From Phlebotomus papatasi (Eukaryota > Arthropoda > Insecta > Diptera > Psychodidae), in assembly GCF_024763615.1 (NCBI RefSeq), contig NC_077222.1, positions 8,308,001 through 8,372,000 on the forward strand: a stretch of DNA of 64,000 nucleotides. Direction: 5' to 3'. Position numbers and translations under genes: made by a program. The notes under the pieces are model-generated. The model did not search any database. It was given only the letters and a program-made list of their open reading frames with translations, and was not told the DNA's origin. Below are positions 54,663 to 64,000 of this stretch, one piece after another; positions within the stretch are counted from its first letter, which is position 1; every line of letters starts with the position of its first letter.

Positions 54663-56410
54663 GTTATCAAACTTGCACATTAAAATTTTAATGTGATTCA
54701 CATTAATTGTCGCTTGTGAGCGTCCAAATATGTTATTTATGTGTTTTAGTCACTTAATTTTTGGGGTTTTTTCTATTTTTTGATAAAGAAGTGGACTTGG
54801 CCTGCAAAAATAAGTTTAAAGGAGAATGGTCAAAACTATATGGGCGCTGGTCCCGGAATCGCCACAAACGAGAGTAGGCGCATTTTGTAGGTACTGATAT
54901 AAGATTGAAAAATTGCCGGGACCCAGGACCATAAACGCTGGGAGTCCTTGTAAAAATGCCTTTATCCTTTCGATAAATCGCTGTTTTGACAACGAATTAC
55001 GCAAGAACGGCTAAAGTGATCTTGATGAAATTCGGTATAGGGTCACTGTATGACTTAATGTTTTATCCATGCATACCACCCCCTCCCCCCACCCTCCATT
55101 CTGATAGCCCCCATACAAAATGGGGGCACTTTACCTTATAACTCCTTCCTAAGAGGAGGTAGAAAGCTGAAATTCGACAAGGGAACAAAGCTTAGGGAAG
55201 ACTTTTAAACCATGTATAATATCTCCCTCCTCTGTCCCCCTTTCTGGTAGCCCTCATACAAAATGAGAGCATTTCACCTTATAACTCCTTTCTGAGAATA
55301 GATAGAAAGTTGAAATACAGCATGGTAACAAGGCTTAAAGAAGACTTTTTAACCATACTGCCCAAACTCTTCGTCCATCACCCCTTCTGGTAGCCCCCAT
55401 ACAAAATAAGACTATTTTACCTTATAACTCCTTTCTAAGAGGAGGCAGAAAGCTGTAATTCGATTAGATGTCTATAAATGCATATAAAATCTAGAAAATT
55501 ATTGTTAACGTTATTAGTTATTCATTTTTTTCATTCTTTTACAAACAAACTACTTCTTCTCAGAAAAGAGGTCAAAATGTTCTCATTTTGTATAGGATTA
55601 CTAGAAGGGGTGGTGGAGGAGGGAATTAACATGCATGGTTGAAGTGTCTTCCATAAGCTTTGTTCCCTTGTTGAATATCAGCTTTCTACCTCCTCTTAGA
55701 AAGGAGTTATAAGGTAAAGTGCCCCCATTTTGTATGAGGGCTACCAGAACGGAGGGTGAAGGGAGGGGGTGGTATGCATAAATAAAAAGTTTAAAACATA
55801 CACTGACCCTATACCGAATTTCATCAAGATCATTTTAGCGGTTCTTGTATAATTCGTAGTCAAAACAACAATTTTTCGGAAGGATAAAAGTATTTTTTAC
55901 AAGGACTCCCAGCGTTTATGGTCCTGGGTCCCGGCATTTTTCTCAACCTTATATCAATATCTTCAAAATGCGTCTACTCTAATCTTTGTATGAAGATGAA
56001 CCAGCGCCCATATACTTTTGATCATTCTTCATCATTCTAAAAAATAGTTTTTATGCTCTAGAACTGTTCCTCCATGGTTTAGAACATTGATCCCAGAACA
56101 AAAGTTGTTACCTATACTAATGTCTATCCAATGACATAGGTCCCGTTCGTGGCGATTCCGGGACCGCATTTGACCACTCTCCTTTATCTAAATCATAAAT
56201 ATTTTTCACATTAAAAAATTAAAGAGAAAATCGCATTAATGCTATAAATCAATTTATATCAAATTTTGCGGGCCAAGTCTACCTTTTTATCAACAAATAG
56301 ATCAAATTTTGAATATAAAATGATTCAAACACACAAATTATACATTTGGACTCTCATCAGCGACAATTAATGTTAATCATATTAAAATTTTAATGTGCAA
56401 GTGTGATAAC
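54663..56410. mobile_element. Long-TIR foldback element, copy 2, split by a palindromic insertion
   Basis: GTTATCAAACTTGCACATTAA ... GGCCTGCAAAAATAAGTTTAA on the left continues after the insertion as TTTATCTAAATCATAAATA ... GGGCCAAGTCTACC ... TTTTAATGTGCAAGTGTGATAAC. It is colinear with the inverse of 8215-8778. Confidence 0.8.
54821..56182. mobile_element. 1.36-kb palindromic foldback element
   Basis: GGAGAATGGTCAAAA at the start is the inverse of TTTGACCACTCTCC at the end. The arms match through GGTCCCGGAATCGCCAC, GGGACCCAGGACCATAAACG, GACTCCCAGCG, GAAATTCGGTATAGGGTCA, ACAAAATGGGGGCACTTTACC and GTAGAAAGCTGA. The left side has three ~140-bp copies of a CCATACAAAAT..TTATAACTCC unit (near 55110, 55250, 55395). 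It inserts exactly between AAA and TTT of the host element and has no coding capacity. Confidence 0.85.
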
Positions 56411-56619
56411 ACAGTTATACAGTGTGGCAAGTGTGAGAGGAGGGATACGATTTTATATTAAACGAGCTATTTTTTGGAACAAATTCGTTACTAGGGGAAA
56501 GCTTTGATCGTTCGCACATACGCTACCTTCAAACACTTCGTATTTCGTCAGTATTTATTTATGAATCTTACCTATGGCTGTATATTTCAATAGCTACCCA
56601 AGCAGCAATTTTTTCTTAA

Positions 56620-56880
56620 AATAGTCTTGTAGAATTCCCTAAGTAAGGCACTATAGAACCAAAAATCTATTTAATTACTTATAACGCTCTTGCTTCCATC
56701 ACTGAGATTACTATAAGTAAAGTGGCGCACTCTTAAGGATCTTAAGAGCTGCTATAGGAATTTCCACAGAAAATTTTCTCTTTAAGTCTTTTAAAAGTGC
56801 ACTAAAAGACTTGTCTAATACTTGGTTCTATAAGACAGCTATTTTACTTCTTGGGATAGTCTTAAATCCCACATTTCCTA
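56620..56880. repeat. Dispersed repeat, copy 2 of 22.64-22.87 kb
   Basis: AAGGCACTATAGAACC, ATTACTATAAGTAAAGTGGC, TTTAAGTCTTTTAAAAG and ACTTGGTTCTATAAGAC follow the same order as the first copy. Confidence 0.5.
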
Positions 56881-57847
56881 AAAAAATTGGGAGTCTAATC
56901 CTTTTTTCCTAGTTTGAGGAAGCAAAAATTAAAAACAGGTCTAAAATTGTAATTTTGATCATACGATTTTGCACAATTAATATCACTTTTCTGAAAAACG
57001 ACTATCATAGGAGCTAGAGGGATTATTTGGGTTTGTATTTATGTAAAAACCTTTTGGGCTGAAGAAGGCCACTTTTGTAGGTGGAAGAAATTTCACAAAC
57101 TTGATTCACATTGATCGATCGCACATAGAAGACATTGCTTCTTCGCACATTTTCCAGGACACTTCATTTTAGATGCGATCTCTCATATTCACATCAATAA
57201 ATGTGAATAAATGTACATCACCACTAAAAAGTAAAACCTTAAAATCTTAAAGTTGATAAACAAGAAGTAATTTGACTCAAATAGGCCGCAGTTGAGTAAT
57301 TTTTAAGCAATTTTGCATTTCTTTGATATAAAAATATTTTTCAAGCTTGCACAAACTGAATGTACAATGAAAGAATCACATTTACAATAAGCTCACACAG
57401 TTTCCAACTGGTTTTTGACAATCTTTGACATAACCTCACTTTTGTGTTGTTTTTCTCGTCAAAGAAAAAAAATTGTCCGTGAGAGACTTTTTTGTGAAAA
57501 TTTTGGCCTGTTCACACTCTGAAGCTCAATCTCTGTGCTAAATCTCGATTCCTGTAGCTGTAGGGACAGAGAAATTTTCAATGATGCACATTCAAATGTT
57601 TTTGTGCATATCCGGCTCCGTGGAGGAACGGTGGTATCTTGTGTGGTCTTCTCGCTTGCAGAGTTTTAGTCAATTTTTAGCTTTAAAAACTTATTGATTC
57701 GTGTAAATTTGGTGATATTTGGACTTTTCAAGAAAGTATTCACCAGTTTACCATTTCCAGAGTGATATTCGCATGGAATCAAGCAAAAAAGTGGTTTTTA
57801 GTGTCATGAAAATATGTCTTAGAAAAGTTCCAAAAAAGTGCTATTAA

Positions 57848-58375
57848 CCCATTCCTTACCATAGTATTATACATCATACGCAAATTGAGTGATTTTTGAT
57901 GATTTATTTCTGGGCAATTTTTATCCGAATTGCTGTCGGGAATAGATTTTTAGTAACATTAGTTATTCAATTACTTGAGAAAAATAGTCCGACAGAGATG
58001 ATAATACATTTTGTTATTGTTTTCTTGCTTCGCGGAAGGTCATGCAAATTTTTTGCTTAAAATGACGAACGGAAAATACGATATCCCGTCGAATTTGTTA
58101 AAATTGGCCTCTTTCCTCTTTCCTGAATAGAACTCTAGTTGCCAATTTATGTTGTTGGATTGTTGCTCTATTTAAATCAATAGAGTTTGTAATGAATTAA
58201 TGCACAGAATTTAAATTCAGTGACCGTTAAGACGTGTGTTTGACAGAGGCTCCCCGCGCCGCCATAAGAGATAATTTTTTTTCTGTTAAAAAAAATCATC
58301 TATTAATCTGTAGGGAACTAATCCCAAAATATGAACATTCTATCTCAAGTATTTCTGGTACATTGACTGAATGGG
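57848..58375. mobile_element. Possible piggyBac-like MITE, TTAA-CCC ... GGG-TTAA
   Basis: TTAA-CCCATTC (57844) and GAATGGG-TTAA (58379) bound 528 bp. TTAA duplications with CCC termini are the piggyBac pattern, but clear inverted pairing extends only about 7 bp plus scattered matches. A GC-rich patch (CTCCCCGCGCCGCC, about 58250) lies inside. Confidence 0.45.
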
Positions 58376-58754
58376 TTAAAACGTTTCATTCCTTATAAAA
58401 ACGGTTTAATCAAGTAGATTAGAGTTCCCGCCAAACAATGATGTGCAACTTTTAGTGTCCGGTGCAAAATTTAAGGTAAAAATAGGGTGTTCAATGATGA
58501 CGTGAATCGTGTGCGAAGATGGAAACTTGATTGTACTTTCGCACAAATCGCCATTAAAATTTTCATTTTCCTTTAGAGGAAAATCTGAGGATTTCCTGGG
58601 ATTATCTGAGGTGGAATTATGAACCCTATCAGTAAGAGACTTTTCTGGCATAGTTGGAGTATCGATACGGTTTGCATGGTAGTCAGAAAAAATCACTGAA
58701 CTTGAACATCATTTTTGTGTGCGAAAGTTCAAAGCCTCCCCCTAATATTGGGTA

Positions 58755-59008
58755 CACTGAGAAAAAAAAAGAGGGTGCGATTAACTTTTTTTCGTCATAA
58801 CTTTAACACTTTTTGGGTGCAAAATATATCAACATTTTTTAATGTTAATTTTACACCTTTCAGGAGTAAAATCAACATGAAAGAAGGGTAACTTTGACCC
58901 ATAATACACATAAAAAGGGTAATATTTACACCGTTTTCGGATCAATACTGCAGAGTAAAATTAACATTTCCGGAATGTTATTTTAACTTTTTCGGATTTC
59001 TCTCAGTG
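58755..59008. mobile_element. CACTGAG-family MITE, full length, TA duplication
   Basis: CACTGAGAAAAAAAAAGAGG to CGGATTTCTCTCAGTG, flanked by TA on both sides (58753-58754, 59009-59010). It is the best-preserved copy and defines the 254-bp length. Confidence 0.88.
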
Positions 59009-59116
59009 TATCTTTCTATTTCTCCTAGAAGATACAAATTTATTCCAAAACATTTCGGTGTCCGTGGACGAGCTACTTTTTGGAACAAATATGTGCCGAT
59101 ATTTTTTACCGTGTAG

Positions 59117-60700
59117 TGAATGTTCTTAGTTTTCATACATGCCATAAGTTTTAATAAAAACCGCGCGAATTCTATGCATAACAACAGTAGGGGGTGGTAG
59201 GGACAGGTTTTACACGTAAATTTCATGAGAATATTATTTTTTCTAAATTCTGAAAACTTGGTATTCAATGAAGAATTGTAATCTAGAAATGTCAACATCA
59301 TTTCTTAATGACATGAAAGGAAAATGAATGGCATGAAATGTGTTTTTTTGGTGTTTAAAGATGAATGTTTGCGAAAGAAAGAAGAACCCAAAAATATCCA
59401 TTTCAAGAAATACTTCTTCCAAATAAAATGTTCGCCAGTGTCTTACATTTTAATGTTGATCCTATCTCATGTTGCTTGCAATTTCATTCATGTTAATGGT
59501 GTGTTATTTTGTAATAAATTTGTGGGTAGAAAATTTTTTCTTTCGGGTAACATTTCCATCTTGCAAGGAAGGCATTTTCAGCAAACGCAAGGCAATTTGC
59601 ATAAATATGTAAGGCTGTCTCTGCATCATTTAAATCATAATTGGGTCAGGGTTGTCATGGGATTTTGGCGGAAATTATCATTAGAGTCATTAGAGAAGTA
59701 GAAAAGCGTCACTTTTGGTAATACCTTTTATTGTTGTTTACTTTAGTCTTTTTTCGCCTCACCAAATGGCTATGTATACACCACTTTGAATCTGATAATC
59801 TCCCCTATGTTCTGAGACTGAGACAAATATTCTAGGCTTTCGCAGGGGATGATGAGACTAATCACATTATTTCTTTTCCTGTTGAAGCTTCTCATTTTAA
59901 AATTTCCTCGCTGAAACTCAGGATCATCATTTAGTGAATTAAGAAACTAAATTCTCATGCTCTGAGGATTCCTCCAAATTATCCCATTTCGATGTTTTCT
60001 CATTTAAATTTCTGTACAAACTTCAACTTTCAACGACTTAAAAATATATCTTTCAACCATCTCGAAATGAGTTTAATTACAACCGCAGAACTTACTTAAA
60101 ATGATGTACCACAAAATAATCAGAAGTAGTCTTTTGAGCTTTTTCGCCACAGGATATTTTAAATTAAGATAAATGTCATAATCACAACAATGTTACAGTT
60201 CTTTTTTTTTTTTATAATAAACAACAAATTGAAAAACATAACAAATTTCATTTTGCTCTTTTTCATAATATGCAAGAAGTAATGGAAAAATGAAAATTTC
60301 TCCAAATGGTATATTTCAATTTCTACGAATTCGAACGTGGAAATTGCAATTAATTGCATAGCAAACAAACAAAAGGATGCAATATTGTTGCAGAAGATAT
60401 TTTCGACTTTCCGGCACAGATAACATTCTGTTGTCATTTAATCCATTTAGTTGGAAAATTGTGCTAGATTTTGTTTTTACACCATAATGAAGAGTTTTTT
60501 ATAGGAAGAAAATAATTAAAATAAAATTGGGCTTCATTGTAAGGACTGTACCACTGAATATGAATACAGGATAGGCAGCTTTCAGACTTTGCACGCATTC
60601 TGGTTTTGAACACTTTGTATTTTTTCCGTATCTTTTTAATGAATCTGACTTAATGAAACGTATTTTAATAGCTAGTATTAAGCAACACATTAAAAAAAAT
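59117..60700. other. Intergenic; longest unexplained ORF at 59324-59701
   Basis: A 125-codon + strand frame (59324-59701) starts MNGMKCVFLVFKDE. It resembles no family I know and lacks repeats, a signal peptide or a clear domain. The DNA around it is AT-rich with no splice or promoter signal that stands out, so I do not call it a gene. An inverted fragment of the 10.4/37.0-kb dispersed repeat lies near 60570-60690. Confidence 0.4.
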
Positions 60701-60713
60701 TTAAAAAAAAATA

Positions 60714-60896
60714 CAGTGGGATCTCGATAGAGTCAACTAATTGCTTCCAGGCCTGTTGACTCCATTGGATTCGGTGACTCTATCGGAGTCCGAAAAAATC
60801 AATTAAAATGTGAAATTTTGGTATAAATAAAAAAATAGTTGTTCACTCTATTGGAGAATGATTCTATCGGGGGGTGACTCTATCGAGATCCCACTG
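60714..60896. mobile_element. pogo-like MITE, CAGTGGGATCTCGATAGAGTC ends
   Basis: CAGTGGGATCTCGATAGAGTC on the left and GACTCTATCGAGATCCCACTG on the right form a perfect 21-bp terminal repeat, flanked by TA. Inside, GACTCTATCGGAGTC and TCACTCTATTGGAG repeat the theme. 183 bp. Confidence 0.88.
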
Positions 60897-61099
60897 TATA
60901 TCCATTTGTACCACTCAGACGTTGGAGTTTAAAAATTTCGAAGACCTGTTTCAAAAGTTAAAGAAAAGATATTTGTACTTCTCGTTTCGACCGCATAGTG
61001 GCTGAAGTACATCCAGTTCGAATTTCGAAATACCTCGAGTGTCAAAGCGCATCTTTGTTTGGGGAAAATCAAAGCAACAAGGCTTATTGGACTTTGCCT

Positions 61100-61600
61100 C
61101 ATAATCATTGAGTAATACTTTTAACAGCTTCTTAGTGTAAAGCCAAGAGGCTTTAAGCGGTCTTCAGACTAGAGGTTTAGCCCAGTTTCCGAAGATCTCA
61201 AAATCCTAAATAGCAACCAATTTTATTGCTTTTTTAGAATTTAATAGATCATTCGTCCTTAATAATCCAATCCTGAGGTAAATTTTTCCAAAAAATCTTG
61301 ATTATTGAAAAATTAGAGCAGTTAAGTCAATTGGCTAAGTCTCAGGTTTCAAGCCCAGCTTCAGACCTAAGGTTTAGCCCTGTTCCCGATGGTCTAGAAA
61401 TTCAAAACAGCAACCAATTTTATTGTTTTTTTTTTTTTAATTAAAGGATCACTTGCCCATGTTGTTCGTTGTTCAATCTTACGTGATAATTTTCCAAAAA
61501 AAAAAATTGATAAGAAATTAAAGAAGTTAAGCCACATGACTAAGCCTTAGGTCTGAAACTCGTATTACAGAAGGTATCTTGAAGACTCAGGGCTTAATTG
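61100..61600. repeat. Dispersed repeat region (GGTTTAGCCC family)
   Basis: Two adjacent degenerate copies share AGACTAGAGGTTTAGCCC / AGACCTAAGGTTTAGCCC, GCAACCAATTTTATTG and ATCATTCGTCC-like blocks. Inverted or partial relatives are at 16.50-16.72, 5.77-5.88 and 63.58-63.66 kb. Confidence 0.55.
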
Positions 61601-62825
61601 GCATGAAATAACGGCGCACCTCACGAGCAATGACACTCCACTTAACAGCCTGAGTTGGACGGATTTGGATCCCCGTTTAGGTATGGCTTAACACTAGGTT
61701 AAGGATTTTCCAAATGTGTTAACAATTCTAATTAATCATTTATAATGATTTTAAAAAGGAAAAGAGACAATTGCATAATTATACCCGGAGTTTGCTTCTC
61801 CTGAACTGTCTCTACTAAAAGGTGAATGATACAAAAAGTCGTTGATGTTCGAAGAATTCAAATTAAATTTAGAATTTTCAAAAATAATTCTCGGAAAAGG
61901 TTGAAAATTTATGAAATTACTACACTAAAGAAGTAATTAAAAGGGTTACTCAGTGTTTATGAAGTGATTTGATACTGGGACAAGAACAATATGAACATGG
62001 ATGTTAACACTAATTAATGACACTTCGAAATTTAAACAAAAATAGACAAAATTTGACCAATCTCTGTGTGAATAATCGCGAAAATACAATTAAGTCGATT
62101 AGTGTTGTGATTATCCAAAAAAAAACTTTGTAAAAAAAGTGAAGAAAAATGTTACAAAACTACTTAAGAAAGAAAATATCTGTCAAGAAAATCGCGCCAG
62201 TTCTAGGTACTTTTATGAGAAGAATAATACCCTTTCCTTGGCTTTCGAAATCGATTTTCGAATGTCTTTTCACTTTTAGAAACTTCATCTGTGAGCGCTG
62301 GGATTTTATCTTTTTTTTTTAAAGAATTAAGCTAATATTCTATACAAGGGGTTTTCTGAAACTTTTTTAATCTTATGCTTCTCTTCCAATATTATAAATA
62401 GGAGTAAAATTTAATAAAATTTTCCTTTTGTGGATAAATTGCTCCCAAAGCCTCAAATAATTCGCAAAGCTCCTTTGAATTCTCACAAAAGGCTCGATGG
62501 TTCTTGTATAATCATCCAAAATTGCAAATATGTGAGAAAAAATGGAGTGTAGAAAAGTCTTGAAAAATATATACAAGACAATGAAAAAACACATGCCTCT
62601 TATTTACAAATGGAGTTCGCCCAAGTGAAAAATCAGTAGAGGATCGGTTTTGAAAGCTAAAGAAAAGACATTTGTATTTTTCGTATGGTTCGCGTGGTGG
62701 CTTAGGCTCTTCCTATTCGAATTTCGAAGTGTCTCGTTCCAGTATCAACCAGTTTGTCTTTATTTTATTACGAAGGAAAAACAAAACAAAAGTGTTCGTA
62801 AAATATTCTCGTTTCATTGTAATTT
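61600..62825. other. Intergenic, nothing recognised
   Basis: AT-rich DNA. The 73- and 67-residue frames at 62373-62594 and 62650-62853 have no family features. Confidence 0.4.
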
Positions 62826-62831
62826 TGTTAA

Positions 62832-62962
62832 CTCTTTAAGGACGAAAGGGTAAAAGTTAAGGGTCGGAAAATTTTTTTCTGACTTTTTAGAGGAAAATAT
62901 AACTTTAGAAGGCTGTAGGAATTTTTTTCGGACATCGGTGTGTTCCAATCGTCCTTAAAGAG
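62832..62962. mobile_element. Short MITE, CTCTTTAAGGACGA ends, TTAA-like target
   Basis: TTAA-CTCTTTAAGGACGA on the left and ATCGTCCTTAAAGAG-TAAT on the right. The inner GTGTTCCAATCGTCC block also occurs at 13450-13465, the right end of the nested element at 12966-13475. Confidence 0.7.
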
Positions 62963-63204
62963 TAATTTATTCAACAGAATAAGAATAGAATAACTTATTC
63001 ATCAGCTTTTTAGCGGAGTATTTCAAATATTTTCCCAACTTTGTTAGAAAGTTGTTTTTCAAAAATTTGAAATTGAGTTTGAATTTTTCGAACATATCTA
63101 TGACATTTTTTTCAAATACAGTTCCATTGACCTTTTAGCCAAGACACTATTGAAGAATTAAATTACGCTGCGAATAGGCCGATAGTCTTATTTTTTGCAA
63201 AATA

Positions 63205-63431
63205 GGTAAAGTGCCCTCGAGTCGACCGGTTCCTGGACTCGACCGGTGGTCAATATTTGAATGTTTAATGCTTAATTTGTATAAAATTGTCACTGATTCG
63301 TATTTATTTATGGAATAATTGACCTATTAATGTTAGATTATACGCCAAATATTAGTGCAACTATAAATAAATTAAATAAATAAATCTACCGGTCAAATTG
63401 AGGAACCGGTCGACTTGAGGGCACTTTACCT
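63205..63431. mobile_element. MITE (A)GGTAAAGTGCCCTCGAGTCGA family
   Basis: GGTAAAGTGCCCTCGAGTCG, ACCGGTTCC on the left mirrors GGAACCGGTCGACTTGAGGG then CACTTTACC on the right, with TA on both sides. Arms of about 30 bp; AT-rich centre. Confidence 0.82.
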
Positions 63432-64000
63432 TATATAGATTTTGTTTAAATTATTAAAATGATTAAACTCTATTTCATATTTTTAAAATTCTCGAACGAA
63501 ATCGGCAAACATTTCGAAATAATTTATTTCAGTTTTCATACCGGTTGACACAGAAATTTTAACTGAATATTAGCTGAAACTAATACGGTCTTCAGACGAT
63601 AGGTTTAGCCATATAGCCTAATTTTTCTATTTTCTTATAAATCAGGATTTTTCAAATAATTATTTCTAAAAAAATACTATTTTTTATTACGTAGAATTAC
63701 CTATCCTTTCAAGAACAGGGGTCTTTAGTCTAAAATCTTATTTTTAAGTTTTAAATTTTAAAGGCCAAAATTGTTTCACTGCATGTTTTGGGCTCCTCAT
63801 CAAAGTTTCAAACATTTAAATCTGCTATTACAAGTCGAGGGTTAGCAAGGGTAATCTATAGTCTGCTGTTTTTTTCGAGCTACTACCAATCAATTTAATC
63901 AATAAATCACTTTAATCATTTGAAATTTCGTAAAAGAAAGTAATTATAATTTATTTAAAATAAAGATGCCAAAAACTTCGTTATATGCAAGAGTTTGCCA
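63432..64000. other. Right edge, nothing coding recognised
   Basis: AT-rich DNA with a fragment of the GGTTTAGCC repeat near 63585-63660. No ORF of interest. Confidence 0.4.

Larger units (their letters stand above)
56491..58747. mobile_element. Candidate 2.3-kb element with AGGGG(A/G)AGCTTTGA ends
   Basis: AGGGGAAAGCTTTGATCGTTCGCACA at the left and GTGTGCGAAAGTTCAAAGCC then TCCCCCT at the right are inverted over about 26 bp with several mismatches. CGCACA/TGTGCG motifs recur inside (57118, 57147, 58509, 58539). The interior includes the dispersed repeat at 56620-56880 and a TTAA-flanked element (57848-58375). It may instead be two unrelated ends of the common AGGGGAAAG type. Confidence 0.4.
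54106..59116. mobile_element. Nested complex bounded by CTACACGGTAAAAAT ends
   Basis: CTACACGGTAAAAATTTTTG at the left and ATATTTTTTACCGTGTAG at the right are inverted ends. Interior fragments GTGTCCGTGGACGAG and TTTTTGGAACAAAT recur at about 54469, 56463 and 59071, as pieces of one element split by later insertions. Inside are the long-TIR element (54663-56410), a 1.36-kb palindrome within it, a candidate 2.3-kb element (56491-58747) and a CACTGAG MITE (58755-59008). Confidence 0.55.

Noticed and set aside
1..64000. CRISPR arrays, operons, phage or bacterial elements
   Set aside because: The window is intron-containing insect DNA. Repeats here have no direct-repeat/unique-spacer regularity of a CRISPR array.

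Overview
The window is eukaryotic nuclear DNA: AT-rich, gene-poor, with GT-AG introns and four protein-coding genes separated by repeats. A Tweedle cuticle-protein gene, found only in insects, identifies an insect. Gene structure and the load of small DNA transposons suggest a lower dipteran (nematoceran; sand-fly-like is a guess, not shown).

Genes, left to right. (1) NDUFB2, the AGGG subunit of respiratory complex I, + strand, three exons, 265-722. (2) A cytosolic-type ALDH1/ALDH2-family aldehyde dehydrogenase, minus strand, six exons, 923-10086, tail to tail with NDUFB2. I could reassemble all 489 residues, including two tiny 3' exons (1053-1127 and 923-992) that lie beyond a 3.5-kb repeat-filled intron. 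(3) The 3' part of LRMDA, a leucine-rich-repeat protein, minus strand, 15245-18897; its 5' exon(s) were not found. (4) A secreted Tweedle cuticle protein, minus strand, exon 1 at 33460-33637 and exon 2 at 28565-29172, joined across a 4.3-kb intron. The four genes have no evident functional link. From 33.7 kb to 64 kb I recognise no gene.

The rest is largely a transposon landscape. I see more than thirty short inverted-repeat (MITE-like) elements. Many have TA duplications and a shared (T)AGGG(T/G)AAAGT-type end but unrelated interiors. Others are pogo-like (CAGT ends, TA), piggyBac-like (TTAA), a CACTGAG family with 2-bp duplications, and foldback elements. One foldback family has arms built from tandem CCGAAAGCCAAAAT-like units (four copies, at 6.1, 35.3, 47.3 and 51.8 kb). 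A 1.36-kb palindrome (54821-56182) sits inside a copy of another inverted-repeat element, and a second copy of that host element at 8.2-8.8 kb supplies the uninterrupted site. There are also tRNA-derived SINEs, a dead Tc1-like transposase, a LINE RNase H remnant, a 1.9-kb array of 19-bp units (about 42751-44664) and two TTTACTGACCA-type arrays.

The large introns of Aldh, LRMDA and the Tweedle gene carry most of the insertions near genes. Long stretches at 39.7-42.7, 45.05-46.2, 48.25-50.3, 52.4-54.1 and 59.1-60.7 kb look like single-copy DNA in which I recognise nothing coding. No CRISPR, viral or operon-like system is present. The most interesting material is the architecture and nesting of the inverted-repeat elements.
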